NCBI GenBank assembly: GCA_030018575.1
Contig: JASEIA010000037.1
Location: 1-13,737, forward strand
From: Nanobdellota archaeon
GTDB lineage: Archaea; Nanobdellota; Nanobdellia; SCGC-AAA011-G17; GW2011-AR17
Direction: 5' to 3'
Length of the DNA: 13,737 nt
Shown here: positions 1-6,013 of the stretch, piece after piece
How positions within the stretch are numbered: position 1 is the stretch's first letter
How the letters are laid out: each line of letters opens with the position of its first letter
Notes under the pieces: generated by a model
The model's database searches: none
Told to the model about the DNA's origin: nothing
What the model saw: only the letters and a program-made list of their open reading frames with translations
Program-made: the position numbers and the translations under genes

Positions 1-54
1 GACAAGGGGATGAGGGGCAGGATAGTAACCTGCCTTTCATCAGAATTCTCATAA
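1..54 (+). CDS. Possible 3' end of an upstream gene (partial)
   Basis: Frame 1 is open from the window edge to a TAA at 52-54 and reads DKGMRGRIVTCLSSEFS. It ends just before the heptamer repeat array, as a real gene end would. Only 17 codons are visible and I recognise no family. Frame 3 is also open to about position 86 but runs into the repeat array, so frame 1 is the better candidate. Sequence to the left of the window would decide. Confidence 0.25.
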   Translation, partial: DKGMRGRIVTCLSSEFS

Positions 55-55
55 G

Positions 56-111
56 AGCCAGCTGCCGCAAACCAATAACCAACAACTAATAACCATAAAC
101 CAATAACCGCC
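56..111. repeat. Degenerate 7-bp tandem repeat array, 8 units
   Basis: Eight consecutive heptamers can be laid out without a gap: AGCCAGC, TGCCGCA, AACCAAT, AACCAAC, AACTAAT, AACCATA, AACCAAT, AACCGCC. Unit position 3 is always C, position 4 always C or T, position 2 always A or G, and position 5 nearly always A. The array ends about 6 bp before the TATA-like box of the moxR operon. A second array with the same pattern lies at 5948-6010. It resembles in kind the short tandemly repeated heptamers known from cyanobacteria, but I claim no homology. Function is unknown. Confidence 0.75.
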
Positions 112-115
112 CAAA

Positions 116-126
116 CATTTAAAAGC
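116..126 (+). promoter_or_regulatory. TATA-like promoter of the moxR operon
   Basis: CATTTAAAAGC is an archaeal TATA-like element centred near 121, about 34 bp upstream of the ATG at 155. Initiation about 26 bp downstream would give a leader of only 5-10 nt. No Shine-Dalgarno sequence precedes the ATG, which fits a nearly leaderless mRNA. It is a weak single-motif call. Confidence 0.4.
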
Positions 127-154
127 ATAAAACAGCATTATATTAACAGCAAAG

Positions 155-1282
155 ATGGTGAAAACAGCTGTTAAGAATATTAAAGAGGATGCAAAAAAGG
201 CAAAGGAGATTCTGAAGAAGCATCTGGAAACATCTGAAAAGCCAATGGAGCAGAAAAAGAAAGCCAAGAAGCCTGCGGAAAAGAGAATCAAAGAAAGCGC
301 GCCCGTGGACACTGCCAGGAAAGTCAGGGAATACCATAAAATGCTGAATGACGTAAGGCAGGAAATCAAGAAAGTCATTGTAGGGCAGGATGTTGTCGTC
401 ACCGGGCTATTAAGGGGGCTTTTATGCAACAGCCACATTCTTGTTGAAGGGCTTCCGGGAATTGCAAAAACGCTTCTGGTAAGGGCTCTTGCTGTTTCAG
501 CAGGATGCACATTCAGCAGAATCCAGTTCACTGTTGACTTGCTGCCAACAGATATATTAGGCTTGCAGAGCTATATTGAAGGAAAGGGCTTCGTGACACT
601 GAAAGGCCCAATTTTCGCAAACTTCCTGATGGCAGATGAAATCAACAGAACCCCCCCAAAAACACAGTCAGCCTTGCTGGAAGCAATGCAGGAAAGGCAG
701 GTCACAATTGCAAAAGAGACATTTCACCTTCCATCGCCATTTTTTGTAATGGCAACCCAGAACCCGCTTGAGCAGGAAGGTGTTTACAGGCTGCCTGAAG
801 CGCAGGTTGACAGGTTCCTTTTCAAGATTCTCATGCCTTACCCGAGCATGGACGAAGAGCAAAAAATACTCAGAAGCAACATCACGCTGCAGAAGTTTGA
901 GGACTTCAACCTACAGGGAGTGCTTAATCCGGAAAAGATTATAGAAATGCAGGCCTTTGCAAAGACAATCTATCTTGACCCTGAGATAGAGAAGTACATC
1001 ATAAAGATTGTTGACGCAACAAGGCACCCTGCAAAATACAAGATTGAGCATGCAAAGTTCATAGAGCTTGGCTGCTCCCCAAGGGCAGGCATATGCATGT
1101 ACATTGGCGCAAAGGCGCAGGCAATGCTTGAGGGAAAGGGCTTTGTAACGCCGCAGCATGTAAAGGATGTCGCTTATGATGTAATGAGGCACAGGCTTAT
1201 TCTCACATACGAGGCAGAAGCTGAAAAAATCACGCCGGATGTAATAATAAGGGAAATTCTATCAAAAGTTCCGGTGCCGTAG
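155..1282 (+). CDS. MoxR-family AAA+ ATPase
   Basis: This is a 375-aa cytoplasmic AAA+ ATPase of the MoxR group, ring-forming chaperones thought to insert metal or cofactors into, or remodel, VWA-domain partners. Walker A is GLPGIAKT (99-106), with Ile-Ala where GVGKT is usual. Walker B is FLMADE (157-162), followed by the family hallmark NRTPPKTQSALLEAMQE (164-180). Sensor 1 is in ATQNPLEQEG (200-209), and a sensor-2 arginine is in GCSPRAG (307-312). The lid domain runs to the end (about 235-375). The first 55 residues are an unusual Lys/Glu-rich, low-complexity extension; typical MoxR proteins are 310-330 aa and begin near the conserved VIVGQD, here at 74-79. The ATG at 155 is the first start after the promoter. 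It is first in an operon with a DUF58 and a VWA gene (7-nt gap to the next), the classic MoxR neighbourhood. The substrate is unknown. Confidence 0.93.
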   Translation: MVKTAVKNIKEDAKKAKEILKKHLETSEKPMEQKKKAKKPAEKRIKESAPVDTARKVREYHKMLNDVRQEIKKVIVGQDVVVTGLLRGLLCNSHILVEGLPGIAKTLLVRALAVSAGCTFSRIQFTVDLLPTDILGLQSYIEGKGFVTLKGPIFANFLMADEINRTPPKTQSALLEAMQERQVTIAKETFHLPSPFFVMATQNPLEQEGVYRLPEAQVDRFLFKILMPYPSMDEEQKILRSNITLQKFEDFNLQGVLNPEKIIEMQAFAKTIYLDPEIEKYIIKIVDATRHPAKYKIEHAKFIELGCSPRAGICMYIGAKAQAMLEGKGFVTPQHVKDVAYDVMRHRLILTYEAEAEKITPDVIIREILSKVPVP

Positions 1283-1289
1283 GTGCAAA

Positions 1290-2210
1290 GTGGCGGAAAA
1301 GAAAGCCGGGGAAGAGAAGAGAAGGCTTAAGGTAGACATAGCGCAGATAATAATGAAGATAGAGGCGCTTACAAAGCGCATTGTGCAGACAAGGGCTTTG
1401 GGTGAATACTTAAGCGTTTTCAGGGGAGCGGGAATGGAGTTCGAGGGCTACAAGCCGTACACGCCTGACATTGACGCAAGCAAGATTGACTGGAAGGCTT
1501 CTCTGAAGTCAAAGCAGATGCTTGTAAAGGTTTACAGGGAAATAAGGGAGCTTGAGGTTTATTTTCTTCTTGATGTCAGCTCAAGCATGATTTTCGGCTC
1601 GCAGGACAAGCTGAAGAACGAGGTTGCGGCTGAGTTCCTGCTTGCAATGACATACACAATTTTAAGCGCAGGGGATTCAGTCGGGCTTATTGCGTTTTCA
1701 GACAAGATAAAGAATTACACAAGGGCAGGGAAAGGCATAAGGCAGTTCTACAAGCTTGCAAGGGTTGTGATAGACCCGGAGATTTACGGAGGCAGCTATA
1801 ATCTTGTGGAAGCAGAGGAGTTTGCATTGAATTACATCACAAAAAGGCACGGCGTGCTTGTAATAGTTTCTGACTTCTATGGCGCAAAAGGCGCGGTATG
1901 GCAGAAAAAGCTGAAGCTTCTCGGCGGAAAGTTTGACACAATCTGCATAATGGTTCGTGATCCGAGGGATGTTTCAATGCCGTCTGATGTTGGAGAAGTT
2001 CTTGTTGAGGACCCTTACACAGGCGAAAGGCAGCTTATACACGCTGCGCTGATAAAGCAGAAATACGATGCAATTGCAAAAAGGCAGGACAGGGAATTGA
2101 TGGAAACTTTCAAGGACTGCAATGCAGGCGCAATGGTGCTTAACACTGAGCAGCCGCTTTACAATACCCTTGTCACTTTTTTCCAGATGCGCAGGAGGAA
2201 GGCGCGCTGA
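1290..2210 (+). CDS. DUF58 domain protein with VWA-like fold
   Basis: This 306-aa soluble protein belongs to the DUF58 family, regularly encoded beside MoxR ATPases. The family signature is GYKPYTPDIDASKIDW (53-68), matching the usual Y-x-P-G-D-D-x-R-x-I-D-W block. A VWA-like MIDAS follows: LLDVSSSM (93-100; D95, S97, S99) and a later VSDFYG (193-198; D195), which suggests divalent-metal-dependent protein binding. No membrane segment or signal peptide is evident, so it should sit in the cytoplasm, although many bacterial DUF58 proteins carry N-terminal membrane helices. The start is GTG at 1290, 7 nt after the moxR stop, with a weak GGTG upstream. Its TGA shares a base with the ATG of the next gene (TGATG), indicating translational coupling. 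It is probably a MoxR client or adaptor (inference from context). Confidence 0.9.
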   Translation: MAEKKAGEEKRRLKVDIAQIIMKIEALTKRIVQTRALGEYLSVFRGAGMEFEGYKPYTPDIDASKIDWKASLKSKQMLVKVYREIRELEVYFLLDVSSSMIFGSQDKLKNEVAAEFLLAMTYTILSAGDSVGLIAFSDKIKNYTRAGKGIRQFYKLARVVIDPEIYGGSYNLVEAEEFALNYITKRHGVLVIVSDFYGAKGAVWQKKLKLLGGKFDTICIMVRDPRDVSMPSDVGEVLVEDPYTGERQLIHAALIKQKYDAIAKRQDRELMETFKDCNAGAMVLNTEQPLYNTLVTFFQMRRRKAR

Positions 2211-3136
2211 TGGAGGTTGAATTCCTTAAGCCGCAGTATCTTTTGTTCCTCGGCATAATCCCCTTGATTGTGTTTGTGCATTTCTACAGCCTTAAGCACG
2301 GAAGAAAGCAGGCTTTGAAGTTCGCAAACTTTGAAGCCATCAAGAGGGTTACAGGGGAGAGGATTGTTGCGAAGAACGTGCTTCTTCTTATGATGAGGAT
2401 TATTGCTGTTGTTGCCCTGGTTTTTGCAGCAGCAGGCGCAAGGGTATGGTACGATGGGCAAAGCACTGACTATGACATGGTTCTTGCAATAGACGCATCA
2501 TCAAGCATGCTTGCAGAGGATTACAAGCCGAACAGGATGGAAGCCACAAAGGCGGCTGTATTATTATTCCTTGAAAGCATGCCTTCAAGCGCAAAGATAG
2601 GGCTTGTGTCATTCTCAGGCGCTGCATATGTTCATGCGCTTCCTACAAATGACATGGCTAAATTAACTGACATTGTGCAGAGGATAGAAATACAGAAGCT
2701 TGGAGGGACGGATTTAGGCACTGCAATAATAACTTCTGCAAACCTGCTTTCCGGAGACAGGCCAAAGGCTGTTGTTTTGCTGTCTGACGGGCAGTCTAAC
2801 ATAGGGGTTAATCCTAAAGATGCTTTGGATTATATTAAAGATACCAAGGTTGTGATAAACACAATAGGCATAGGCACTTCAGAAGGCGGGCTTATTTCTG
2901 ACATTGGAGCTGCATTCAAGCTTGACGAGGCAACGCTTCAGCAGATAGCTGCAGCCACAGGCGGGCAGTACTTCAGGCCCACTGATGAGGCAAGCCTGAT
3001 TGCGGCATTCACGCAAATTGCAGCCTTGAAGGACAGGCTCATAAGCAAGGACATTTCCATTTATTTGCTGTTCATGGCAGTGGGGCTTTTGGTAGTGGAG
3101 TGGGGCTTAATTAGCACGAAGTATAAGATAATCTAG
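2210..3136 (+). CDS. Membrane-anchored VWA protein, BatA-like
   Basis: This 308-aa protein has the BatA/BatB architecture. Two N-terminal hydrophobic helices (about 10-26 and 57-76) flank a short basic loop. A von Willebrand A domain (about 88-275) carries a complete MIDAS: DASSS (D95, S97, S99), GGTD (T167) and LLSDGQSN (D193). A C-terminal membrane helix (about 283-300) ends in a short basic tail. The VWA domain between the second and third helices would lie on one face of the membrane; its topology is not certain. The ATG overlaps the DUF58 stop, and a strong AGGAGGAAGG lies inside the upstream gene, so the start is well supported. Bat proteins are linked to stress tolerance and envelope functions in bacteria; the archaeal role is unclear. 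It probably works with the MoxR ATPase encoded first in this operon. Confidence 0.9.
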   Translation: MEVEFLKPQYLLFLGIIPLIVFVHFYSLKHGRKQALKFANFEAIKRVTGERIVAKNVLLLMMRIIAVVALVFAAAGARVWYDGQSTDYDMVLAIDASSSMLAEDYKPNRMEATKAAVLLFLESMPSSAKIGLVSFSGAAYVHALPTNDMAKLTDIVQRIEIQKLGGTDLGTAIITSANLLSGDRPKAVVLLSDGQSNIGVNPKDALDYIKDTKVVINTIGIGTSEGGLISDIGAAFKLDEATLQQIAAATGGQYFRPTDEASLIAAFTQIAALKDRLISKDISIYLLFMAVGLLVVEWGLISTKYKII

Positions 3137-3145
3137 AGAAAGCCC

Positions 3146-3160
3146 TTGGGGGCGCCCCAA
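3146..3160. terminator. Possible hairpin between convergent genes
   Basis: TTGGGG (3146-3151), loop GCG, CCCCAA (3155-3160) forms a perfect 6-bp GC-rich stem 9 nt after the VWA stop and 50 nt before the convergent AbiEii stop. There is no T-run, which archaeal termination usually relies on. It may stabilise the 3' end rather than terminate. Confidence 0.35.
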
Positions 3161-3209
3161 ACCCCGCGGCAAGAGAAACGCTTCCGAAATGGCTATTATG
3201 CATAAACAG

Positions 3210-4130
3210 CTATTTCAATTCACGCATTAAAGTTTCCAAGAAAGGCTTCAGCTCTTTTAAGAAACGCTCAAAATCGCTTCCAATCGGCTGAAGCATAATC
3301 TTCTCCTCCTCAGAAATAATTGCTTTAATGTCAAAGCTGAATTCTTTTGACAATAAGTTCTCTGAATATTTTTGGTATTTCAGCATAAAGCCTGTTTTCT
3401 GCAATATTGCGCGTTTCAGCTTAAAGACATTAATGCCTTTCTTTTTGTAAATCATAAACACATCCACAAAATCCCTTGCCTTAATCCCCCTTCTTGTAAG
3501 TATTGCCCTTACTTTTTCCGCATCAATCTCCATTAAATCATAAACTTTTGGCTTTGGCAGCTTAAGCAGGAAAGAATAATCCGGAAAGAGGAAATTTATC
3601 TCTTTTTCATGCCCTTTTGCTATCAATGAATTTGCAAATACCTCTTTTGGCTTAAAGATAAGCTTTTCCACAAAACTGATTTGTATTTTCACAAAGGTTT
3701 TCACGCCCAAAATCTGTGAAAAATACCATGCCTTAAATGTAACAAACTTATTGCTGCCCCCTATCTCGATATATTGCTTATTATGCTTGTCTCCCTTAAA
3801 ATCAAGCCCTTGTTTTTCAGACAGGGCCAATATCATAGAGGCAATATCATTTATCTTTCCTGAAAGTATCTTGCGTATCTGTTTCTCGCTTTTTCCTGAA
3901 AATTGTTTTTGGCTTAAATAAGTAAAATCCAAATCTTCTGAAAACCTGTAATAGCCCAGATAGCATTTAATCAGGCATGTGCCGCCTTTAAATGCAAAAT
4001 TATCGTGAAACTCGGGAATTGCGCAAAGCCCTGCAAGCAGTCCTTGGAGTATTATGTCTTTTTCCAAAAGCTCTTTTCGCTCAATTTTCAGCTTATCTGC
4101 CAGGAATTCAATGAACTCTTTTTTTGCCAT
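3210..4130 (-). CDS. AbiEii/AbiGii-type nucleotidyltransferase toxin
   Basis: This 306-aa protein is the toxin half of a type IV AbiE toxin-antitoxin or abortive-infection module, a DNA-polymerase-beta-like nucleotidyltransferase. The signature FKGGTCLIK (47-55) is followed by YRFSEDLDF (61-69), the family's G-G-T-x-L-x-K ... R-x-S-x-D-x-D-F motif with catalytic D66 and D68. A helical segment with EIDAEKVRAIL and KARDFVDV (201-224; K206, R219, D220) matches the C-terminal conserved block of the family. Length is normal and all key residues are present, so it appears intact. Its start overlaps the end of the upstream antitoxin gene by 23 nt, so the two are translated together. By family knowledge such enzymes transfer nucleotides to tRNA or other targets and block growth during phage infection; the target here is unknown. 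Confidence 0.9.
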   Translation of the reverse strand: MAKKEFIEFLADKLKIERKELLEKDIILQGLLAGLCAIPEFHDNFAFKGGTCLIKCYLGYYRFSEDLDFTYLSQKQFSGKSEKQIRKILSGKINDIASMILALSEKQGLDFKGDKHNKQYIEIGGSNKFVTFKAWYFSQILGVKTFVKIQISFVEKLIFKPKEVFANSLIAKGHEKEINFLFPDYSFLLKLPKPKVYDLMEIDAEKVRAILTRRGIKARDFVDVFMIYKKKGINVFKLKRAILQKTGFMLKYQKYSENLLSKEFSFDIKAIISEEEKIMLQPIGSDFERFLKELKPFLETLMRELK

Positions 4131-4737
4131 ATAGCATTTCCATTTCTTTTTTTACAGCATTTCCATAATAGTTTGAATATTTAATCAGTTTTGCTTTAGA
4201 GCATGCGCTTATTAATTCCAATGGCACAGCCCCGATTCTGCCTCTTCTTTTAAGATAAATAAAATCGAGCATGGTTTTTTCAGCGTCAGAATAGGGGATT
4301 GCATCTTTTTTAATGCCAAACACAGCCAGGGAAGGCTTCAGTTTTATGAATGCAATCTTGTGCCCCATTATATTTATGGGCTTTGCCCGGAAAATGGCGC
4401 CGCTTATTACAGTATCAACAGCAAAATATTCATGGGTGAGGTTATTCAGCTTTAATGCTGTTTCAAGCCCGAAATACCAGCTTTTTATTCCCTTTATACG
4501 GAGAGCTTCTTTTATCGCCTCCAGATAGCTGATATTCAGTTTGCCCATCTTTCTTTCTTCAATTGACATAACATAAAAAATGCCGCGGAGAATGCGTATA
4601 AGGTATTTATGGCGGGCAAGGTAGCCTATAGCCATGGGATATCCTATCTTAAGCTCACGGCAGAATGATTCAATTTCCGCCCTTGTGGCATACTTTTTGT
4701 TTGCAAGGCTTAATTTCTTTATGATGAGTTTTATCAT
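4108..4737 (-). CDS. AbiEi-type antitoxin / transcriptional regulator
   Basis: This 209-aa protein is the antitoxin partner of the adjacent AbiEii toxin. The N-terminal 58 residues look like the winged-helix domain of this family (ATRAEIESFCRELKIGY, then LARHKYLIRILRGIFYV). The rest resembles the AbiEi C-terminal domain: SWYFGLETALKLNNLTHE (86-103), a central beta-rich part, and DAEKTMLDFIYLKRRG, the conserved block seen in AbiEi-like regulators. AbiEi proteins repress their own operon and neutralise the toxin without a stable complex (type IV). The ATG at 4737 is preceded by AAAAGGATATAAA, giving a modest AGGA ribosome site. It is first in a two-gene operon. A perfect 9-bp inverted repeat lies 25-59 bp upstream. 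Confidence 0.85.
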   Translation of the reverse strand: MIKLIIKKLSLANKKYATRAEIESFCRELKIGYPMAIGYLARHKYLIRILRGIFYVMSIEERKMGKLNISYLEAIKEALRIKGIKSWYFGLETALKLNNLTHEYFAVDTVISGAIFRAKPINIMGHKIAFIKLKPSLAVFGIKKDAIPYSDAEKTMLDFIYLKRRGRIGAVPLELISACSKAKLIKYSNYYGNAVKKEMEMLYGKKRVH

Positions 4738-4761
4738 TTTATATCCTTTTATATTAGTCTA

Positions 4762-4796
4762 TATCATAATAATACATAAAGTGTATAATTATGATA
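4762..4796. promoter_or_regulatory. Inverted repeat, candidate AbiEi operator
   Basis: TATCATAAT (4762-4770) and ATTATGATA (4788-4796) are perfect 9-bp inverted arms separated by 17 bp, centre to centre 26 bp, about 2.5 helical turns. They lie between the TATA-like box (4798-4805) and the AbiEi start at 4737, across the expected transcription start. Known AbiEi antitoxins bind inverted repeats in their own promoter. The region is AT-rich, which raises the chance of a coincidental repeat. Confidence 0.45.
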
Positions 4797-4797
4797 C

Positions 4798-4805
4798 TTA
4801 TAAAG
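4798..4805 (-). promoter_or_regulatory. TATA-like box of the abiE operon
   Basis: On the minus strand CTTTATAAG is centred near 4801, about 64 bp upstream of the ATG. It would place the transcription start near 4775, inside the inverted repeat, with a leader of about 38 nt. Confidence 0.4.
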
Positions 4806-5062
4806 TTATCGGATTAAAAGGCAAAAGCCTGCATTTCCGGAAGCAGTTATTCCCCTTTTGCTTTAGGCAGTTGCGCTTCACAACCCGCTTTAATGCCAGC
4901 TGTTTCTTCATTCACGGCGCCGGCGCGCCCTAAAGCGCGGGATTAAATGCCATGATATAATCTGCTTTCTGTCCCTGAGGTCAAACATGAATGCTATGCA
5001 TAAAACCGTTTAAATCAGCATAAGGAACATAATAACAGAATTCACGCCTGATGGCCGGCCTT

Positions 5063-5473
5063 TCAGATATCGCACCCAACTCTTGCCTTCCAGCCGTCTC
5101 GTGTCTTCTCCAGCTTAAACCCGTAATACAACACAGCCTTCACGACTGTCTCGCCTTTCTCAGGAGTCACATCCTCTCCGTAAGCCTTCGCTTTCAAATG
5201 CCTCTCATCAATCTCAAGAATCTCAAACTTTGAAAAGAACATCCCCTTGGTATCCACCAAAGCAACAAGCATTGAAAGCCACTTGTACAATAAGTCAGAA
5301 GCATTATCCCCGTTAATATTAACCACAACAGCCTTCAAAGGCTTAACCTTTGTTACATCGCATATCACTGAAAACATTGCAAGTGCAGAATTGGCAAAAA
5401 CTTCCTTCAAGCCTTTTCCATACGCCTCAAACATCACGTCTGAAGTCAAATCCTCAATTATCTTATATTTCAT
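5063..5473 (-). CDS. Archease, tRNA-splicing ligase (RtcB) activator
   Basis: This 136-aa protein matches archease, a small cytoplasmic metal-binding protein that promotes guanylylation and turnover of the RNA ligase RtcB in tRNA splicing and RNA repair. Recognisable family blocks are the N-terminal IEDLTSDVMFEAYGKGLKEVF (6-26), ALAMFSVICDV (30-40), LLYKWLSMLVALVDTKGMFFSKFE (61-84), KAVLYYG (112-118) and the terminal GCDI. The acidic residues D12 and D135 are kept. Two histidines common in archeases are missing: the usual E-H-T-A-D is D-L-T-S-D here, and the usual T-Y-H is L-Y-Y. No Shine-Dalgarno precedes the ATG, but a TATA-like box sits 27 bp upstream, so the mRNA is probably leaderless. 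It follows two pilin-like genes by 42 bp. RtcB itself is not in the window. Confidence 0.85.
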   Translation of the reverse strand: MKYKIIEDLTSDVMFEAYGKGLKEVFANSALAMFSVICDVTKVKPLKAVVVNINGDNASDLLYKWLSMLVALVDTKGMFFSKFEILEIDERHLKAKAYGEDVTPEKGETVVKAVLYYGFKLEKTRDGWKARVGCDI

Positions 5474-5495
5474 GTTAAGAAGAATGGATAGAACC

Positions 5496-5505
5496 CATTA
5501 TAAGC
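5496..5505 (-). promoter_or_regulatory. TATA box for a leaderless archease transcript
   Basis: GCTTATAATG on the minus strand is centred about 27 bp upstream of the archease ATG (5473). That is the usual distance from an archaeal TATA box to the transcription start, so transcription would begin at or next to the ATG. The absence of a ribosome binding site supports this. Confidence 0.45.
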
Positions 5506-5515
5506 ATTTCGGGCT

Positions 5516-5941
5516 TTACTTTCTCCACATCCAGATTCTGACAATCCTTGGGGTATCTGCAGTTCCGCCAGAGCCAATCATTGCCTCTGCAGTGTAAACA
5601 GACTTGTTAGAAGGTATCTCACTGACACTGAACGAGCACGCTGATTTCTCGCATACGCCGACTGTGTAAGCAAAGCCTGTAGGCATGTTTGCGGCAACTA
5701 TGTCAACTATCAGCCCGTACATTGAGTCAGCAGTATCTTCAGGATTTCCAGACATGACAGCGGCCCTGACAGCATCATTCCTTTCAATTTCCTCAAGGAT
5801 GTAAATCTGGGCATTTTCAACAGATGAAGGAAGCTTGTAAGAAGGCTCCGGCTTTGGCATGACTGCAAAAGTGAATATTAAAATAATGAGAATTGCAATG
5901 ACCGCTTCCAGCGTTTTTATGTATCCCTGTTTGTTCAGCAT
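5516..5941 (-). CDS. Type IV prepilin-like protein (minor pilin)
   Basis: This protein of about 141 aa has an archaeal class III signal peptide: MLNKQG followed by YIKTLEAVIAILIILIFTF. A basic leader ends in Gly6, where a FlaK/PibD-type peptidase would cut. A single hydrophobic helix (about 9-27) bears a glutamate (E12) near its start, the usual N-terminal assembly helix of pilins. The rest is a globular extracellular domain of about 110 residues with two cysteines (VGVCEKSACSF) that might pair. I chose the ATG at 5941, which gives a short canonical leader; an in-frame GTG at 5953 would add four residues but lies inside the heptamer repeat. It comes after another pilin-like gene and downstream of the secretion ATPase and TadC-like genes, supporting a pilus role. 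The exact subunit type is not recognisable. Confidence 0.75.
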   Translation of the reverse strand: MLNKQGYIKTLEAVIAILIILIFTFAVMPKPEPSYKLPSSVENAQIYILEEIERNDAVRAAVMSGNPEDTADSMYGLIVDIVAANMPTGFAYTVGVCEKSACSFSVSEIPSNKSVYTAEAMIGSGGTADTPRIVRIWMWRK

Positions 5942-5947
5942 TTTTCT

Positions 5948-6010
5948 TGCCACCCGCCACTGCCTACTGGCCGCCTGCTACATACTACAAACCACTTGCT
6001 GCTTGCTTCG
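5948..6010. repeat. Degenerate 7-bp tandem repeat array, 9 units
   Basis: Nine gap-free heptamers: TGCCACC, CGCCACT, GCCTACT, GGCCGCC, TGCTACA, TACTACA, AACCACT, TGCTGCT, TGCTTCG. Unit positions 3 and 6 are C in all nine, position 4 is always a pyrimidine, and position 5 is mostly A. It fills the gap between the two pilin-like genes and ends 6 bp before the preferred ATG at 5941. It shares pattern and period with the array at 56-111. On the transcribed (minus) strand it is G-rich, and its last unit supplies GGTGGCA as a possible ribosome site. Confidence 0.8.
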
Positions 6011-6013
6011 TAT

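Larger units (their letters stand above)
4738..5062. other. 325-bp intergenic region without a convincing gene
   Basis: This lies between the archease stop and the AbiEi start. Its AbiEi-proximal part holds the promoter and inverted repeat. Around 4914-4940 is a GC-rich block (GGCGCCGGCGCGCC) that can form the stem CGCGC (4924-4928) / GCGCG (4935-4939) with a 6-nt loop, standing out from its AT-rich surroundings. I see no tRNA arms and no coding frame longer than 37 codons on the minus strand. A structured RNA or the 3' end of the archease transcript is possible but unproven. Confidence 0.5.

Noticed and set aside
56..111. CRISPR-like array
   Set aside because: Units are 7 bp, contiguous and degenerate, with no spacers and no cas genes nearby.
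49..531. Long minus-strand frame opposite the moxR start
   Set aside because: It is antisense to the clearly conserved MoxR N-terminal half and has no family features; it reflects the codon bias of the real gene.
4798..4911. Minus-strand 37-codon frame starting MKKQLALKRV, basic with three cysteines
   Set aside because: No ribosome site, it overlaps the abiE TATA box, and no family is recognisable; coding is not supported.
4738..5062. tRNA or other standard RNA gene in the intergene
   Set aside because: No T-arm consensus, no CCA end and no pairing pattern for an acceptor stem was found on either strand.
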